Shown piece by piece: positions 8,916 to 17,181 of a DNA stretch of 38,761 nt. The notes below the pieces were generated by a model. The model searched no databases and was not told where the DNA came from. It worked only from the letters and a program-made list of their open reading frames with translations. The DNA is from RGIG9151 sp963635575 (GTDB lineage Bacteria > Bacillota > Clostridia > TANB77 > RGIG9151), in the NCBI GenBank assembly GCA_963635575.1, contig CAVHFU010000011.1, forward strand, positions 1-38,761, read 5' to 3'. The position numbers and the translations under genes were made by a program. Each line of letters opens with the position of its first letter. The stretch's first letter is position 1.

Positions 8916-10991
8916 TTAATCTATATTTTTTTCATATTTACAATCTTGGTTTGAGCAAATTAGTTTTTTGCCTTTTTTATACATAAAGTTTTTGCATTTT
9001 GGACATTTTTCGTCCGTTGGGGGATCCCAAATCATAAAGTTGCAAGCTTTGCTGTTTTCACAAGCATAGTATTTTTTACCGTGCTTTGTTTTCTTTATTA
9101 ATATTTTTCCGCGACATATAGGACATTCATATGGTGTTTCTTCGACAATTGGTTTTGCGTTTCTACATTCAGGAAATCCGGGGCAAGCTAAGAATTTTCC
9201 GTATTTTCCCTGCTTAATTACCATCATTCTTCCGCATTTTTCGCATTTTACATTACTTTCTTCATAGGTTAGCTCAACTTTACCGATTTTTTCTTCTGCT
9301 TCTTTTAATGTTATTGCGAATGGATCGTAAAAGTCTTTTATTACATCTTTCCATTTTACTTTGCCTTCTTCAATAGCGTCTAGTTTATCTTCCATAGAGG
9401 CTGTAAAGGTAACATCCATTATATCCTTAAAGTTTTCTTCGAGTAGATGTTCAACAATTGTTCCGAGTTCGGTAGGGTACAGAATTTTCTTTTCTTTTTC
9501 TATATATCCACGAGTGATAATTGTTGTTATTGTCGGAGCATAGGTACTTGGACGTCCGATTCCTTTTTCTTCTAATGCTTTTACTAAAGATGCTTCTGAA
9601 TATCTTGTAGGTGGCTCAGTAAAATGCTGGGAAGGAAGAAGTTCTTTTTCGGATAACTGTTGTTTTTTTTCTAAGTTAGGTAAAATTACGTCTTTTTCAT
9701 TTTGATTTTCTTCTTCGGTTGCTTCTGTATATAAGGTCATAAATCCTGGAAATTTTATTTGTGAGCCGGATGATTTAAATAAGTAGTCATTTGCTGTAAT
9801 GTCTATTGATAGGGTAGTAAATATTGCCGGTGTCATTTGGCTTGCCATAAATCTTTCCCAAATTAACTTGTATAGTTTATATTGCTCATTTGTAAGCGAA
9901 GATTTTGCTTCTTCAGGAGTTATTGAGATATATGAAGGACGAATTGCTTCGTGGGCATCCTGAGCGTTTTTCTTCGTTTTATATATGTTTGGTGTGTCAG
10001 GGTAGAAGTCCTTACCGTATTTATCTAAAATTATTTTTTTTGCTTCTTCTTGAGCTTCAACAGAGATACGTGTAGAGTCTGTTCTCATATATGTTATAAG
10101 TCCGACTGTTCCGTGACCTGCAACGTCTAGTCCTTCGTAGAGCTGTTGGGCTATCATCATTGTTTTTGAGGTGCCATATCCATATTTTCTAGATGCTTCT
10201 TGCTGAAGTGAGCTTGTTATAAATGGGGGAGCAGGGTACTTCCTTTTTTCGCCCGGTTTTATGTTTGAAACTGTGTATTTTGCATTTTTTAAGTCTGAAA
10301 CTATTTTATCTACTTGAGATTTATTAGTTAAGTCAAGTTTTTTATTTATTGTGCCATAGAACTTAGCTTCTAGAAGTTTCTTGGATTTTTTATCTTCTAA
10401 TTTTGCTATTAATGTCCAATATTCTTCAGGAATGAATTTTTCTATTTCAGACTCACGATCCGTTATTAGTTTTAATGCAACGGATTGTACACGTCCTGCA
10501 CTAAGTCCTTTTTTTACATTTTTCCAAAGCAGTGGACTAATTTTATATCCCACAATTCTATCTAGTACACGTCTTGCTTGTTGGGCGTCTACCAAATCCA
10601 TATCGATATTTCGAGGATTTGCGATAGCTTTTTTAACTGCATTTTCAGTTATTTCATTGAATGTAACTCTTTTTAAGTTTTCGACAGGTACATCGCCTAG
10701 CAGATATTTTAAGTGCCAAGATATAGCTTCTCCTTCACGATCAGGGTCGGTTGCGAGAAAGACTTTTTTACATTTCTTTGCAGTGCTTTTTAATTCTTTT
10801 ATAAGTGATGCTTTTCCGCGTATATTAATGTATTTCGGTTCAAAGTTATTTTCTATATCAATTCCAAGTTGGCTTTTAGGTAAGTCACGAATATGTCCCA
10901 TTGAGGCAAGTACTTTGTAGCTGTTTCCTAAAAATTTTTTTATGGTTTTAGATTTTGCTGGTGATTCTACAATAATTAAGTAGTTAGCCAT
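8916..10991 (-). CDS. topA: DNA topoisomerase I
   Basis: Type IA topoisomerase that relaxes negative supercoils. It starts with the TOPRIM domain (LIIVESPAKSKTIKKFLG), has the acidic DPDREGEAI motif, and the catalytic tyrosine in LITYMRTDSTR (Y301 from the start used here). It ends with three Cys4 zinc ribbons (CEKCGRMM, CPICRGKI, CPKCKNFM). The start used is MANYLI at 10991 because TCCTCC (GGAGGA on the coding strand) sits just before it; the frame stays open 15 codons further upstream without a ribosome site. Length 691 is standard. It follows dprA by 83 bp, the usual dprA-topA order in Firmicutes. Confidence 0.95.
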   Translation of the reverse strand: MANYLIIVESPAKSKTIKKFLGNSYKVLASMGHIRDLPKSQLGIDIENNFEPKYINIRGKASLIKELKSTAKKCKKVFLATDPDREGEAISWHLKYLLGDVPVENLKRVTFNEITENAVKKAIANPRNIDMDLVDAQQARRVLDRIVGYKISPLLWKNVKKGLSAGRVQSVALKLITDRESEIEKFIPEEYWTLIAKLEDKKSKKLLEAKFYGTINKKLDLTNKSQVDKIVSDLKNAKYTVSNIKPGEKRKYPAPPFITSSLQQEASRKYGYGTSKTMMIAQQLYEGLDVAGHGTVGLITYMRTDSTRISVEAQEEAKKIILDKYGKDFYPDTPNIYKTKKNAQDAHEAIRPSYISITPEEAKSSLTNEQYKLYKLIWERFMASQMTPAIFTTLSIDITANDYLFKSSGSQIKFPGFMTLYTEATEEENQNEKDVILPNLEKKQQLSEKELLPSQHFTEPPTRYSEASLVKALEEKGIGRPSTYAPTITTIITRGYIEKEKKILYPTELGTIVEHLLEENFKDIMDVTFTASMEDKLDAIEEGKVKWKDVIKDFYDPFAITLKEAEEKIGKVELTYEESNVKCEKCGRMMVIKQGKYGKFLACPGFPECRNAKPIVEETPYECPICRGKILIKKTKHGKKYYACENSKACNFMIWDPPTDEKCPKCKNFMYKKGKKLICSNQDCKYEKNID

Positions 10992-11074
10992 AATTTCCTC
11001 CAATTCTGTTGCAAAAGAGCAACAAATATAATCCACATAGAGTGTACATTAAATAAAAAGAATATGCAACAGTT

Positions 11075-12148
11075 TTATGCGTTTATTACATATTTTTGCC
11101 CAGGAAGTTCGGTAACATACCCATTTAATTCTAGTATGGTCAATGTTTCCAGTATTTCTGATAATGGCAAGGTGGTTTTAGTTACTATTTCGTCTATTAG
11201 GATTGGAGTTAAAGATAACAAAGAGTATATTTTATTTTCTTTGTCGGATAAATTGACAGGAGTAAATAAAGAGAGCTGTTTGGGTGGAGTTATTTGGGAT
11301 ATTTCTGTATAAATGTCCTCTAAAATATCTTGTGAGGTTGTTACAATTTTTGCACCGTCTTTTATTAGGGAATTTGTTCCGTCAGATGTAGAGTCGAATA
11401 TACTTCCAGGTACTGCATATACATTTCTTCCATATTCTCCGCATAGTCCGGCGGTTATCATTGTTCCGCTTTTTTTCTTTGCTTCTATGACCAATGTGCC
11501 TAGTGAAAGTCCTGCAACAATTCTATTTCTTATTGGAAAGTTTTGAGCGAAAGCTTGAGTATTTATCGGGAATTCGGATATTACTGCTCCTTTTTCTATG
11601 ATTTCGCCATAGAGTCGCTCATTTTGAGCTGGGTAAGGAATGTTTATTCCAGTGCCTAGAACAGCAATTGTTCTTCCACCCGATGCTAGGGCGTAGGAGT
11701 GTGCAAATGCGTCTATTCCGAGTGCCATGCCACTTACTATTGTTACACCGGATGAAGCAAGTTCGGAGGATAGTTTCTTTACGGCCGTTTTTCCATATTC
11801 GGTAAATCTTCTTGAACCAACAATCGAAATGGCACATTCGTCTTTGGGGAGGATATTACCTTTACAATATAGCAACGGTGGCGGGGAGGGGATGTGGCTT
11901 AAATTTATTGGGTATTCAGTTGAATTAAAGGAGATTAGCTTAATATTATTTTTTAAGCAATAATCATATTCGTATTTTGCCTCGTCTTTTAATTTTGAAG
12001 AAAACAATTTGTTTTTTATTGTTTCCGGGAAGTCGGAGGCTAGGGAATTAGAACTAAAAGCCTTTTCAACATCTTCAGAATCTATAAAGTTATAGATATC
12101 TTGATATTTGTGAAATATTTTGATTAGCCATATTAAATATAATTCCAT
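11075..12148 (-). CDS. dprA: DNA-processing protein DprA
   Basis: Protein that binds incoming single-stranded DNA and loads RecA during natural transformation; widespread also in species not known to be competent. The 357-residue product has the Rossmann-like core with SIVGSRRFTEYG, VSGMALGIDAFAH, GTGINIPYPAQN and FPIRNRIVAGLS, then GTMITAGLCGEYGRNVYAVPG, and a C-terminal winged helix (about residues 295-355). The coding-strand start is preceded by AAGAGGTG. It is transcribed leftward toward topA, probably in one unit. Confidence 0.94.
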   Translation of the reverse strand: MELYLIWLIKIFHKYQDIYNFIDSEDVEKAFSSNSLASDFPETIKNKLFSSKLKDEAKYEYDYCLKNNIKLISFNSTEYPINLSHIPSPPPLLYCKGNILPKDECAISIVGSRRFTEYGKTAVKKLSSELASSGVTIVSGMALGIDAFAHSYALASGGRTIAVLGTGINIPYPAQNERLYGEIIEKGAVISEFPINTQAFAQNFPIRNRIVAGLSLGTLVIEAKKKSGTMITAGLCGEYGRNVYAVPGSIFDSTSDGTNSLIKDGAKIVTTSQDILEDIYTEISQITPPKQLSLFTPVNLSDKENKIYSLLSLTPILIDEIVTKTTLPLSEILETLTILELNGYVTELPGQKYVINA

Positions 12149-12224
12149 ACTTATACACCTCTTACATATAATACCATGCGAAATAAAAAATGTAAATATA
12201 TAGAAAATAATATTGAAAGAAATA

Positions 12225-12258
12225 CAAAAAAAGACTGCAAAAATGATTTCTTGCAGCC
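12225..12258 (-). terminator. Terminator of the DUF1858 gene
   Basis: On the minus strand GGCTGCAA and TTGCAGTC form a stem with one G-U pair, followed by seven T. It lies 28 bp beyond the stop of the DUF1858 gene and separates it from dprA. Confidence 0.75.
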
Positions 12259-12285
12259 TCCATTGTTTTGAGAAACGTATTGAAT

Positions 12286-12483
12286 TTACTTGTTAAGTTG
12301 TGAAAGAATTTCGTTTACGTCTACGCCATGTGCTTCACAAGCTTCTAGTAAAGTTTCCATTTGTGCGGAAGGGCAACCCAAGCAATGCATTCCCATACTT
12401 AATAATACAGGTGCTGCTTCTTCTCCGCAAATTTCTAAAATTTCGCCAATTGTCATATCAGCAGTAACTTTTTCCATTTTCAT
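12286..12483 (-). CDS. DUF1858 small redox-disulfide protein
   Basis: Protein of 65 residues with the DUF1858 pattern: TADMTIGEILE, then MGMHCLGCPSAQMETLLEA with the CxxC pair. Members of this family are called hybrid-cluster-protein-associated redox disulfide proteins; the exact role is unknown. Two start codons two codons apart are possible (MKMEKV at 12483, MEKV at 12477). AAAGG lies 4 bp before the first and 10 bp before the second, so the ribosome site does not decide clearly. It is flanked by its own promoter and terminator, so it is monocistronic and divergent from the pilus-like operon. Confidence 0.85.
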   Translation of the reverse strand: MKMEKVTADMTIGEILEICGEEAAPVLLSMGMHCLGCPSAQMETLLEACEAHGVDVNEILSQLNK

Positions 12484-12510
12484 CTCGCCTTTCTTACATA
12501 AGATGTTAGT

Positions 12511-12539
12511 ATTATACAACGTTTTTGAAAAAATATAAA
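12511..12539 (-). promoter_or_regulatory. Promoter for the DUF1858 gene
   Basis: On the minus strand TTTATA (12539-12534), 17-bp spacer, and perfect -10 TATAAT (12516-12511), 28 bp before the start. The -35 is weak (4 of 6). Confidence 0.45.
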
Positions 12540-12566
12540 GTATTTATAGAAAAAAATAAAAATGTG

Positions 12567-12595
12567 TGGACAAATGTTAAAAGTTGGAATATAAT
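12567..12595 (+). promoter_or_regulatory. Sigma-A promoter of the Tad/T4SS-like operon
   Basis: -35 TGGACA (5 of 6), 17-bp spacer, perfect -10 TATAAT. It lies 47 bp before the first gene and is back-to-back with the DUF1858 promoter. Apart from a start-proximal palindrome there is nothing else in the leader. Confidence 0.8.
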
Positions 12596-12602
12596 TTAGT
12601 AA

Positions 12603-12616
12603 ATTAATGCATTAAT
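12603..12616. promoter_or_regulatory. Perfect 14-bp palindrome, candidate operator
   Basis: ATTAATGCATTAAT begins 8 bp after the -10 box, covering the likely transcription start. A dyad there fits a repressor site. No regulator gene adjoins it. Confidence 0.4.
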
Positions 12617-12642
12617 GTTAGAAAATGTAAAGGAGGTGACTT

Positions 12643-12963
12643 ATGAAGAAAAGAGTTGCTACAATCTTTACGTTTTGTGTTTTGATTATGACTGTATCGT
12701 TTGGGGCAACATATCCGACGATTATGAATAACTTAAAGAATGCCTTGACGCAAATTCAGTCTTGGCTTGTTGCAATTGCTACTCCGGCGGCTGCAATTGG
12801 CGTTATTACAGGAGTGCTTATAAAGAAGTTTAGTTTTGGTGATACGGAAAGAATGCTTACCGGTAGGAGACTTATACGTTCTTGTTTCGTTTCATACGGA
12901 GTTGTTGTGGGAATTGACTTGATTTTAAAAGCGATTACGACTTTTGTTACAAAAAAATCGTAG
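12643..12963 (+). CDS. VirB2/TrbC-like small membrane protein, putative pilin subunit
   Basis: Product of 106 residues with a signal peptide (about residues 1-22, ending SFGA) and two hydrophobic segments (about 39-61 and 80-100) joined by a short basic loop (KKFSFGDTERMLTGRR). This size and topology are those of VirB2/TrbC-type conjugation pilins. It lacks the G/A-xxxxE prepilin site of Flp or type IV pilins. AAGGAGGTGA precedes ATG. It is first in the operon, 67 bp before the TrbL-like gene. The family call rests on topology and context, not on a catalytic motif, so a role as pore or structural subunit is inferred. Confidence 0.6.
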   Translation: MKKRVATIFTFCVLIMTVSFGATYPTIMNNLKNALTQIQSWLVAIATPAAAIGVITGVLIKKFSFGDTERMLTGRRLIRSCFVSYGVVVGIDLILKAITTFVTKKS

Positions 12964-13030
12964 TGCGGTATTGCTTATATGGGAAGAGAGGCGTACATTG
13001 CCTCTCTTTTTTAAATTAAAGGAGAAGGAT

Positions 13031-13852
13031 ATGGGAAAAATTGAAGCGATTATAGCGAGTATTATGGCGATTAAAGAAGGGGCAGACGAACTTGGGAAAT
13101 TGTTTTCTGTGACTATATCAGGTAAATTTTATAGTGCAATGGATAAAATTACTTTTTTAGATAGTAAGGCACTTGGGATAGGGAGTAACGGGAAGATTAT
13201 TGATGGAACAAGTACACTTGGCGAGGCTGTTTGTAATTTAAGTAATTTAGTGATATGGGGCGTGTTGTTACTTTATTGTTTTTATGGTTTGTTTCATTAT
13301 TTTTTGTCTAGGAAGTTTGAAATGCCAATGAAGGTTTTTATAAGAAGTGTTGTTTTTGGAATTTTGGTAAATTCAGCTTTTTTTATTTGTTTTTCGGCGG
13401 TTTATTTTACAGAAAATATTACTCAATACATTATTGAATTTTGTGGCGGCGAGACGTCATTTTGTTATTTTGAGAATGCAAAAGATGATTTACAATTAGA
13501 GGTTGATACGGATAGTGACAATGTAAATATTTTTACTGCCGAAGATTTAATAAAAGTTTCTAATTATTTTATGACATTTGTTTTGGGGATAATGCTTGGA
13601 ATTAGATTTATTTTAATAAAGGTGTTAATTATTCTTTCACCTATATTTTTTGCTTTGGGGTGCTCTACTATTACCGAAAAGTGGCTAAAAAGTGGTGTGA
13701 TTTTATTTTTGAAACTTTTGTCATTTCAAGTAGTTGCCGTAATAGTTTTGGAAATTTTTAAAAAAATAAATTTTGGGGAAGAGGCTATTTTACAGATTAT
13801 GCTGATTTCGGCAATGCTACTGAGTGTAAAAGCTATTAAAAAAATATTTTAA
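13031..13852 (+). CDS. TrbL/VirB6-like polytopic membrane protein
   Basis: Product of 273 residues with about five or six membrane helices: after a 75-residue amphipathic N-terminal part, helices near 76-93, 107-128, about 185-208, 210-228, 237-254 and 258-270. The layout and the LIKVLIILSPIFFALGC segment resemble the TrbL/VirB6 inner-membrane channel proteins of type IV secretion systems. The frame is open 29 codons upstream, but ATG at 13031 has AAAGGAGAAGG just before it, so it is the start. It stands between the VirB2-like gene and cpaB in one operon. An unrelated membrane platform protein is the alternative. Confidence 0.55.
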   Translation: MGKIEAIIASIMAIKEGADELGKLFSVTISGKFYSAMDKITFLDSKALGIGSNGKIIDGTSTLGEAVCNLSNLVIWGVLLLYCFYGLFHYFLSRKFEMPMKVFIRSVVFGILVNSAFFICFSAVYFTENITQYIIEFCGGETSFCYFENAKDDLQLEVDTDSDNVNIFTAEDLIKVSNYFMTFVLGIMLGIRFILIKVLIILSPIFFALGCSTITEKWLKSGVILFLKLLSFQVVAVIVLEIFKKINFGEEAILQIMLISAMLLSVKAIKKIF

Positions 13853-13913
13853 AACTATTAATTAAATTTTAACTAAAGCCGATTAGAAAATTGAGAAAGG
13901 TAGGTAGGTTAAT

Positions 13914-14765
13914 GTGAAAATTTCAAGAGTGAGGCACGTAGTAATAACATGTATTATATTTTTGATTATAATTGCACTTATAATAACAGTGTATAATAAT
14001 CGTTTGGAGGCTATTGCCCAAAATACGGAGGAATATGTAAATAGGGTTGTGGCTACCGAGGACATTAATCCAGGCACTTTAATAACTGAAAATAATGTGA
14101 AGTTAGTTCAAATACAAGATGTGGTAAAAACTGACGGTTTGGTTTATAGACTAAATCAAATGGATCAAGAAAGAGAATCAGTTGATAAAACAAACGAATA
14201 TAAGAATATGCTTATAGAAGGTAAAATAAGTCCTTCAACTTCTTCAGATGACAGATGGGCAATAGGCAAAACCGCTGTTAACAAGATCCGCAAGGGTGAA
14301 CTTGTAGTTACTGACGATTTAAGATTGCCGGAAGATATGACTTCAAGTAACGAGAGAATATATAATATATCTTTCGACTCTTCCACAACAGGTGGGTACA
14401 ATGTTAAAGTAGGCGACAAAGTAGATATTTGCTTATTGTATAATGATAATGCAAAGGCAATAAAAGAATACCAAAATTTAGAGCAAAATAAGGTTATTGA
14501 TATTATTTTGGCTAAAAAAGAAATCATAGATATAAGAGATGAGGCTGGCAATAGTCAGGTAAATAATGCAGCTGTTGTGCCTGGCTATATATGTTTCAAA
14601 TTGACTTATGATGAAATTAATAAGGTGGAACTAGCTAAGCGACAAGGTAAAGTTTTCGTTGGAATTGTTGAAACGTATCTTGATGATGCGCATGCTGAAA
14701 CATTTATGCAAGGTGTTACATTGCCTACTTTTGAAACACCTATAAACGAAACGGTTGAGCCTTAA
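13914..14765 (+). CDS. cpaB: CpaB/RcpC-like SAF-domain protein
   Basis: Product of 283 residues with one N-terminal membrane helix (about residues 8-28), then a SAF domain beginning VVATEDINPGTLITENNV and continuing at GKTAVNKIRKGELVVTDDLRL, followed by a CpaB-type C-terminal domain. In Tad systems CpaB (RcpC) is an envelope assembly protein. The start is GTG; an ATG two bases upstream runs straight into TGA and cannot be used. AGGTAGG is 5 bp in front. Residues 70-115 between the SAF parts are longer than usual and charged. Fourth gene in the operon is the CpaE-like ATPase, consistent with a Tad assembly role. Confidence 0.72.
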   Translation: MKISRVRHVVITCIIFLIIIALIITVYNNRLEAIAQNTEEYVNRVVATEDINPGTLITENNVKLVQIQDVVKTDGLVYRLNQMDQERESVDKTNEYKNMLIEGKISPSTSSDDRWAIGKTAVNKIRKGELVVTDDLRLPEDMTSSNERIYNISFDSSTTGGYNVKVGDKVDICLLYNDNAKAIKEYQNLEQNKVIDIILAKKEIIDIRDEAGNSQVNNAAVVPGYICFKLTYDEINKVELAKRQGKVFVGIVETYLDDAHAETFMQGVTLPTFETPINETVEP

Positions 14766-14779
14766 GTTAACATGATTTT

Positions 14780-14806
14780 AAAAAAGGCGGTGTGTTTTTC
14801 ACCGCC
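14780..14806. other. GC-rich hairpin between cpaB and cpaE
   Basis: GGCGGTG (14786-14792) and CACCGCC (14800-14806) form a perfect 7-bp stem with a T-rich loop. A6 precedes it, so it reads as an intrinsic terminator on the minus strand. On the plus strand there is no T-run after it, so read-through is expected. It may stabilise or process the mRNA. Confidence 0.6.
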
Positions 14807-14837
14807 TGTAAAATATATATTTGAAAGGACGATATTT

Positions 14838-15683
14838 ATGGAAGATAGAAATCCAAAAGTTATTTCTGTTGGAAGCGTGAAGCATGGGCAGGGAGTTACT
14901 ACACTTGCATATAATTTAGCTTATAAGTTATCAACATTATTGCCAAAGAAGATACTTATTGTTGATGTTAATTATTTGTTTAAGGAAATGAGTTATTTAG
15001 CTGAGCAAACTAATAAAAATGGAATTGATGATTTAATTTCTATGGTTAAAACTCAAGAATTAAGCCAAGAGATATTTATGTTGCATACCGAGGAAATTAA
15101 TAGAAATTTAAGAGTTATTAATTCTACACAAATCGAAACATTAGACTACATAAGAAAAAATGACAAGTATTTGCTTAAGGTTTTGGATGAAGCTAAAAAG
15201 TATTTTGATGTTATAGTTGTGGATGCTTCAGCGGGAATTAAAAATTCGATTACTGCTGAATTATATGAGTATAGCGATGTGTTTGTAAATATTTTAACTC
15301 AAAATGCTTACACAATAGATTGGTACACGAAGCATGAGAATTATAAGAATGATGAAAAGGTTGTAAATGTAATAAATATGTATGAGGAAGACATTTATCC
15401 TGATTATGGCGATATAAAGAAAGAATTTAAACTTGAAAACATGATACTTTTGAGATATTCTAAACTGTTTAGACATTTTTATAACCAAAAAATATTAGAT
15501 CCTTTCTATAAGACTGAGGATTTATTTAATAATGATTTTTCACAATTAATTGTGAAGATTGGCGAAAAAATCGGATTAAAAGAATTGGCAAAGTTAGATA
15601 TTGTAAATGATAACATGTTAATAGATGTTAAGTATAATAATAAGAAAAAAGGATTTTTTAGCAGATTGTTTGGCAAAAAATAG
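14838..15683 (+). CDS. cpaE: CpaE/TadZ-like ParA-family ATPase
   Basis: MinD/ParA-type protein of 281 residues that in Tad systems places the apparatus at its site in the cell. The deviant Walker A is VKHGQGVTTLAYNLA (K15): the signature lysine is kept, but the lysine of the usual GKT is replaced by Val, as in many CpaE/TadZ proteins. KKILIVDVN and FDVIVVDASAG match the later nucleotide-binding strands. The frame is open 22 codons upstream, but GAAAGGA lies before ATG at 14838. The last 20 residues are very basic (KYNNKKKGFFSRLFGKK), a possible membrane-binding amphipathic helix like that of MinD. It lies 20 bp before cpaF. Confidence 0.78.
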   Translation: MEDRNPKVISVGSVKHGQGVTTLAYNLAYKLSTLLPKKILIVDVNYLFKEMSYLAEQTNKNGIDDLISMVKTQELSQEIFMLHTEEINRNLRVINSTQIETLDYIRKNDKYLLKVLDEAKKYFDVIVVDASAGIKNSITAELYEYSDVFVNILTQNAYTIDWYTKHENYKNDEKVVNVINMYEEDIYPDYGDIKKEFKLENMILLRYSKLFRHFYNQKILDPFYKTEDLFNNDFSQLIVKIGEKIGLKELAKLDIVNDNMLIDVKYNNKKKGFFSRLFGKK

Positions 15684-15703
15684 ACTTTGTGGAGGGAAAA
15701 AAT

Positions 15704-17164
15704 ATGGCGTCTCAACAAGTACTTTTACAAGACATAATTGAATCCATAAAAAATATAATGGAAAATTATAAGGAAGATAAAGAGTTAAAATTATTGCATC
15801 AAAAGAAAATCGACCAAGCAGCGGCGGGTGGAGTTGAAGCTAAGAGTTATGTAAAAGAGGAGATAATGAAAGTTTGTTTAAAAGACCTTAATACTAAAAT
15901 AACCGAGGAAAATATAGACAGCTTAATAAAGCAATATCATGTGAATTATTATGAAAATATATATGGGGATGACCCGGATGATAGGTTTTGTCAACTTTTT
16001 GAACATATGGTGTTATCTGAAAATGATGATTTTGATGTAAAGATTGAGAGACTTGTACAAATTATTTACCAAGAGCTTTACGGACTCGGAGTAATTGATG
16101 AGCTATGTGAAGGGCACATTGATGAAACAGGTGTAAATGGTAAGGATTATATATGGATTCAAGTTGGTGGTTTAAAGCGTCAAATGAAAAAACTCCATTT
16201 CCAATCTCAAGCCATTTTGCAGAAGAAAGTTTCAACTGCGATAAGTTTTGATAGTAAAAATGATATAACTGCCAGTGAGCCCATTGTTTACTGCCAAAGA
16301 ATGAACGGAAGCCGTGTTACTGCGGTTATTCCTCCGGTTGCAAAATACCCTATATTAAACATCCGTCACTTCCACTTAGCCAATGTTACTAAGTATGATT
16401 TGGTTGATAAAGCTACTTTGACAAAAGATGCGGTAAGGTTTATTGAGTTAGTATTTAAGGGTAGACCTAATTTTCTAATTATAGGTCAGCAAGGTAGTGG
16501 TAAATCAACATTACTTAGAGTGCTGTTAAATGAAGTATCTGATGCTATTGGTATAGGTACTATTGAAAATATGTTTGAGCTTAACCTGGATGATTATTAT
16601 CCTAACAAAAACGTAATTGCTTTGCAGTCTACTGAAAAATTCCCAGCAGACAAGCTATTCGAGTTGATGCTGAGACAAAACAGAGATATTGTGTTACTTG
16701 GAGAAATTCGTTCTTCAAATGAGGCTGTTGAAACTATAAATGCGATGCTTCGTCAGTGTCGTGGCTCTGCTGCTACATTCCACAGTTCTTCCCCTACTCG
16801 TGCAGTACACGACTTAAGAAACTTGTGTATGCGTAGTTCGCAGTATAAAGACTTTTTAACAGCACAATTTGACGTTGCTGATGCTATCGATTTAATCTTA
16901 GAGGGAAGACTTGATTATGAAACCGGTAAGAGATACATAAATCGTATATCTGTTGTTGAAGCAAATGACGAAGATTATAAGTTCGTTGTTAGTGATATAT
17001 TTAAATATAATCATGATAAAAAAGAATTAGAGCCTGTTCAATGCGTTTCTGATAAATTCATGGAGAAACTTTTGGATTATGGTATGCCTGTAGAGAACAT
17101 AGAAAAAATTAAAGAGATCTTTAAAGGCAAAGTAAAGCCGAAAAAGAAAAAAGATGAAGAGTAG
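15704..17164 (+). CDS. cpaF: CpaF/TadA-family secretion ATPase
   Basis: Hexameric ATPase that powers assembly in Tad pili and, as the VirB11 relative, in type IV secretion. Of 486 residues, the N-terminal 115 are helical and unconserved. Then comes a CpaF N-domain, Walker A GQQGSGKST (K267), an Asp-box-like TIENMFELNL, Walker B DIVLLGEI (E334), and the His-box-like ATFHSSSP. ATG at 15704 is chosen because GGAGGG sits before it; a GTG 15 bases upstream would include that site. The last residues are Lys-rich. Position directly before tadB and tadC is the standard Tad order. Confidence 0.88.
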   Translation: MASQQVLLQDIIESIKNIMENYKEDKELKLLHQKKIDQAAAGGVEAKSYVKEEIMKVCLKDLNTKITEENIDSLIKQYHVNYYENIYGDDPDDRFCQLFEHMVLSENDDFDVKIERLVQIIYQELYGLGVIDELCEGHIDETGVNGKDYIWIQVGGLKRQMKKLHFQSQAILQKKVSTAISFDSKNDITASEPIVYCQRMNGSRVTAVIPPVAKYPILNIRHFHLANVTKYDLVDKATLTKDAVRFIELVFKGRPNFLIIGQQGSGKSTLLRVLLNEVSDAIGIGTIENMFELNLDDYYPNKNVIALQSTEKFPADKLFELMLRQNRDIVLLGEIRSSNEAVETINAMLRQCRGSAATFHSSSPTRAVHDLRNLCMRSSQYKDFLTAQFDVADAIDLILEGRLDYETGKRYINRISVVEANDEDYKFVVSDIFKYNHDKKELEPVQCVSDKFMEKLLDYGMPVENIEKIKEIFKGKVKPKKKKDEE

Positions 17165-17181
17165 AAAGGCGGGAAAATGCG

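Noticed and set aside
12643..12963. Flp-type pilin
   Set aside because: No G/A-xxxxE prepilin site, and two helices instead of one.
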